From the NCBI RefSeq assembly GCF_019317285.1, contig NZ_CP079218.1, positions 2,356,001 to 2,420,000 on the forward strand: DNA of 64,000 bases, given 5' to 3'. This DNA comes from Pedobacter sp. D749. GTDB taxonomy: Bacteria; Bacteroidota; Bacteroidia; Sphingobacteriales; Sphingobacteriaceae. A program made the position numbers and the translations under genes. Of this stretch, positions 63,417-64,000 are shown piece by piece (position 1 is the first letter of the stretch; the number at the start of each line of letters is the position of its first letter). The notes under the pieces are model-generated. The model saw only the letters and a list, made by a program, of their open reading frames with translations, made no database searches and was not told where the DNA came from.

Positions 63417-63424
63417 TACTTTTG
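63417..63424 (+). promoter_or_regulatory. -7 promoter box of ribD, 5 bases before the start codon
   Basis: TACTTTTG, then CGCTA and ATG. TTTG at 63388-63391 is a possible but rather distant -33 element (25 bases). Confidence 0.5.
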
Positions 63425-63429
63425 CGCTA

Positions 63430-64000
63430 ATGAGCGATGAATTTTACGTAAAACGTTGTCTTGACCTGGCGATCTTAGCTTCGGGGAACGTTAGTCCGAA
63501 CCCGATGGTTGGTTGTGTGATTGTTGTAAACGGCAAAATTATTGGAGAAGGATATCATCAGGAATATGGAAAATCGCACGCCGAACCCAATGCCGTTAAA
63601 GCTGTATTTGATCAATATGGAGATGAGGCTGAGGCCATGTTAAAACAGGCAACAGCTTACGTTAACCTGGAGCCCTGTGCACATTTTGGTAAAACGCCTC
63701 CATGTGCAGATTTATTGGTAAAACATCAGTTAAAGAAAATAGTTATTGGCAATAGAGATCCTTTTTCAGGGGTTGATGGTAAAGGTATCGAAAAACTAAA
63801 AAATGCAGGAATTGAAGTAGTAAGTGGAATTCTGGACGATGATTGCCGTTATTTCAACAGAAGGTTTTTTACCAGGATCGAAAAACAAAGGCCATATATC
63901 ATTTTAAAATGGGCAGAAACTGCGAATGGTTATTTCGCGACGAAAGATGGTCACCAGAAGTGGATCAGCGGAGCTTTAGCCAAACGTTTGGCACACCAAT
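63430..64000 (+). CDS. ribD: Riboflavin biosynthesis deaminase/reductase RibD (3' end outside window)
   Basis: 190 codons are visible before the window ends. The deaminase zinc site is complete: HAEPNAV (H50, E52) and LEPCAHFGKTPPC (C83, C92). The start of the reductase domain follows (QRPYIILKWAETANGYFATKDGHQKWISG). The bifunctional enzyme carries out the second and third steps of riboflavin synthesis. The N-terminus MSDEFYVKRCLDLAILASGNVSPNPMVGC (shown in part of the family pattern) fixes the start at this ATG. Confidence 0.95.
   Translation, partial: MSDEFYVKRCLDLAILASGNVSPNPMVGCVIVVNGKIIGEGYHQEYGKSHAEPNAVKAVFDQYGDEAEAMLKQATAYVNLEPCAHFGKTPPCADLLVKHQLKKIVIGNRDPFSGVDGKGIEKLKNAGIEVVSGILDDDCRYFNRRFFTRIEKQRPYIILKWAETANGYFATKDGHQKWISGALAKRLAHQ

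Noticed and set aside
1..64000. tRNA, rRNA, tmRNA or complete insertion sequences
   Set aside because: Intergenic gaps were read on both strands and none showed cloverleaf ends, rRNA cores or a transposase frame.

Overview
The window looks like a chromosomal piece of a Bacteroidota bacterium, most likely family Sphingobacteriaceae (Pedobacter-like). The pointers are the AT-rich sequence, TAnnTTTG-type promoter elements, many small lipoproteins with C-K-K-D/E after the lipobox, TonB receptors with partner surface lipoproteins, and the overall style of the encoded proteins. The genus is an inference; there is no rRNA here to test it. Layout: (1) 1-12.8 kb is a vitamin B12 (corrinoid) acquisition region. 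It holds the end of a BtuB-like TonB receptor, three beta-propeller lipoproteins of BtuG type, two paralogous lipoproteins with a calcium-loop motif, and a terminator. A promoter and cobalamin riboswitch then drive a second BtuB receptor and a small membrane protein. Next comes a three-gene operon for a BtuF-like corrinoid-binding protein, a sirtuin and a PP-loop ATPase. (2) 12.9-29.1 kb is mixed housekeeping: methionine sulfoxide reductase, alkyladenine glycosylase, kynureninase, bestrophin, HDAC-like deacylase, TruC, MATE pump, HemF and endonuclease V. Several palindromic repeats lie between genes, and one of them is split by a 482-bp MITE-like insertion with a target duplication. (3) 29.2-39.7 kb is an accessory, probably anti-phage, island: a 1603-residue exonuclease-RecQ-UvrD fusion, an HNH nuclease on the other strand, a 1170-residue Mrr-nuclease/STAND ATPase and a TIR-domain protein, followed by a decayed reading frame. 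(4) 39.9-44.8 kb is gyrA with two co-oriented TPR genes. (5) 45.3-49.8 kb is a TCR/Tet-type MFS pump and a PIN-PhoH ATPase. They are separated by an unusual tandem array in which the 3' ends of both genes are repeated four times. (6) 50.5-64 kb is housekeeping again: FUSC-type exporter, Ohr, BioB, MgtE, a ParDE module with a palindromic operator, CorA, WbqC, lipid A acyltransferase, glycosyltransferase, AroQ, XerD, PrmC and the start of ribD. No rRNA, tRNA, CRISPR array or complete transposase-bearing insertion sequence was seen. The most interesting items are the helicase/STAND/TIR island, the MFS-PhoH ghost-junction repeat array, the MITE caught inside a palindromic repeat, the lipoprotein-rich B12 locus, and a set of -7 promoter boxes lying only 4-5 nt before start codons.
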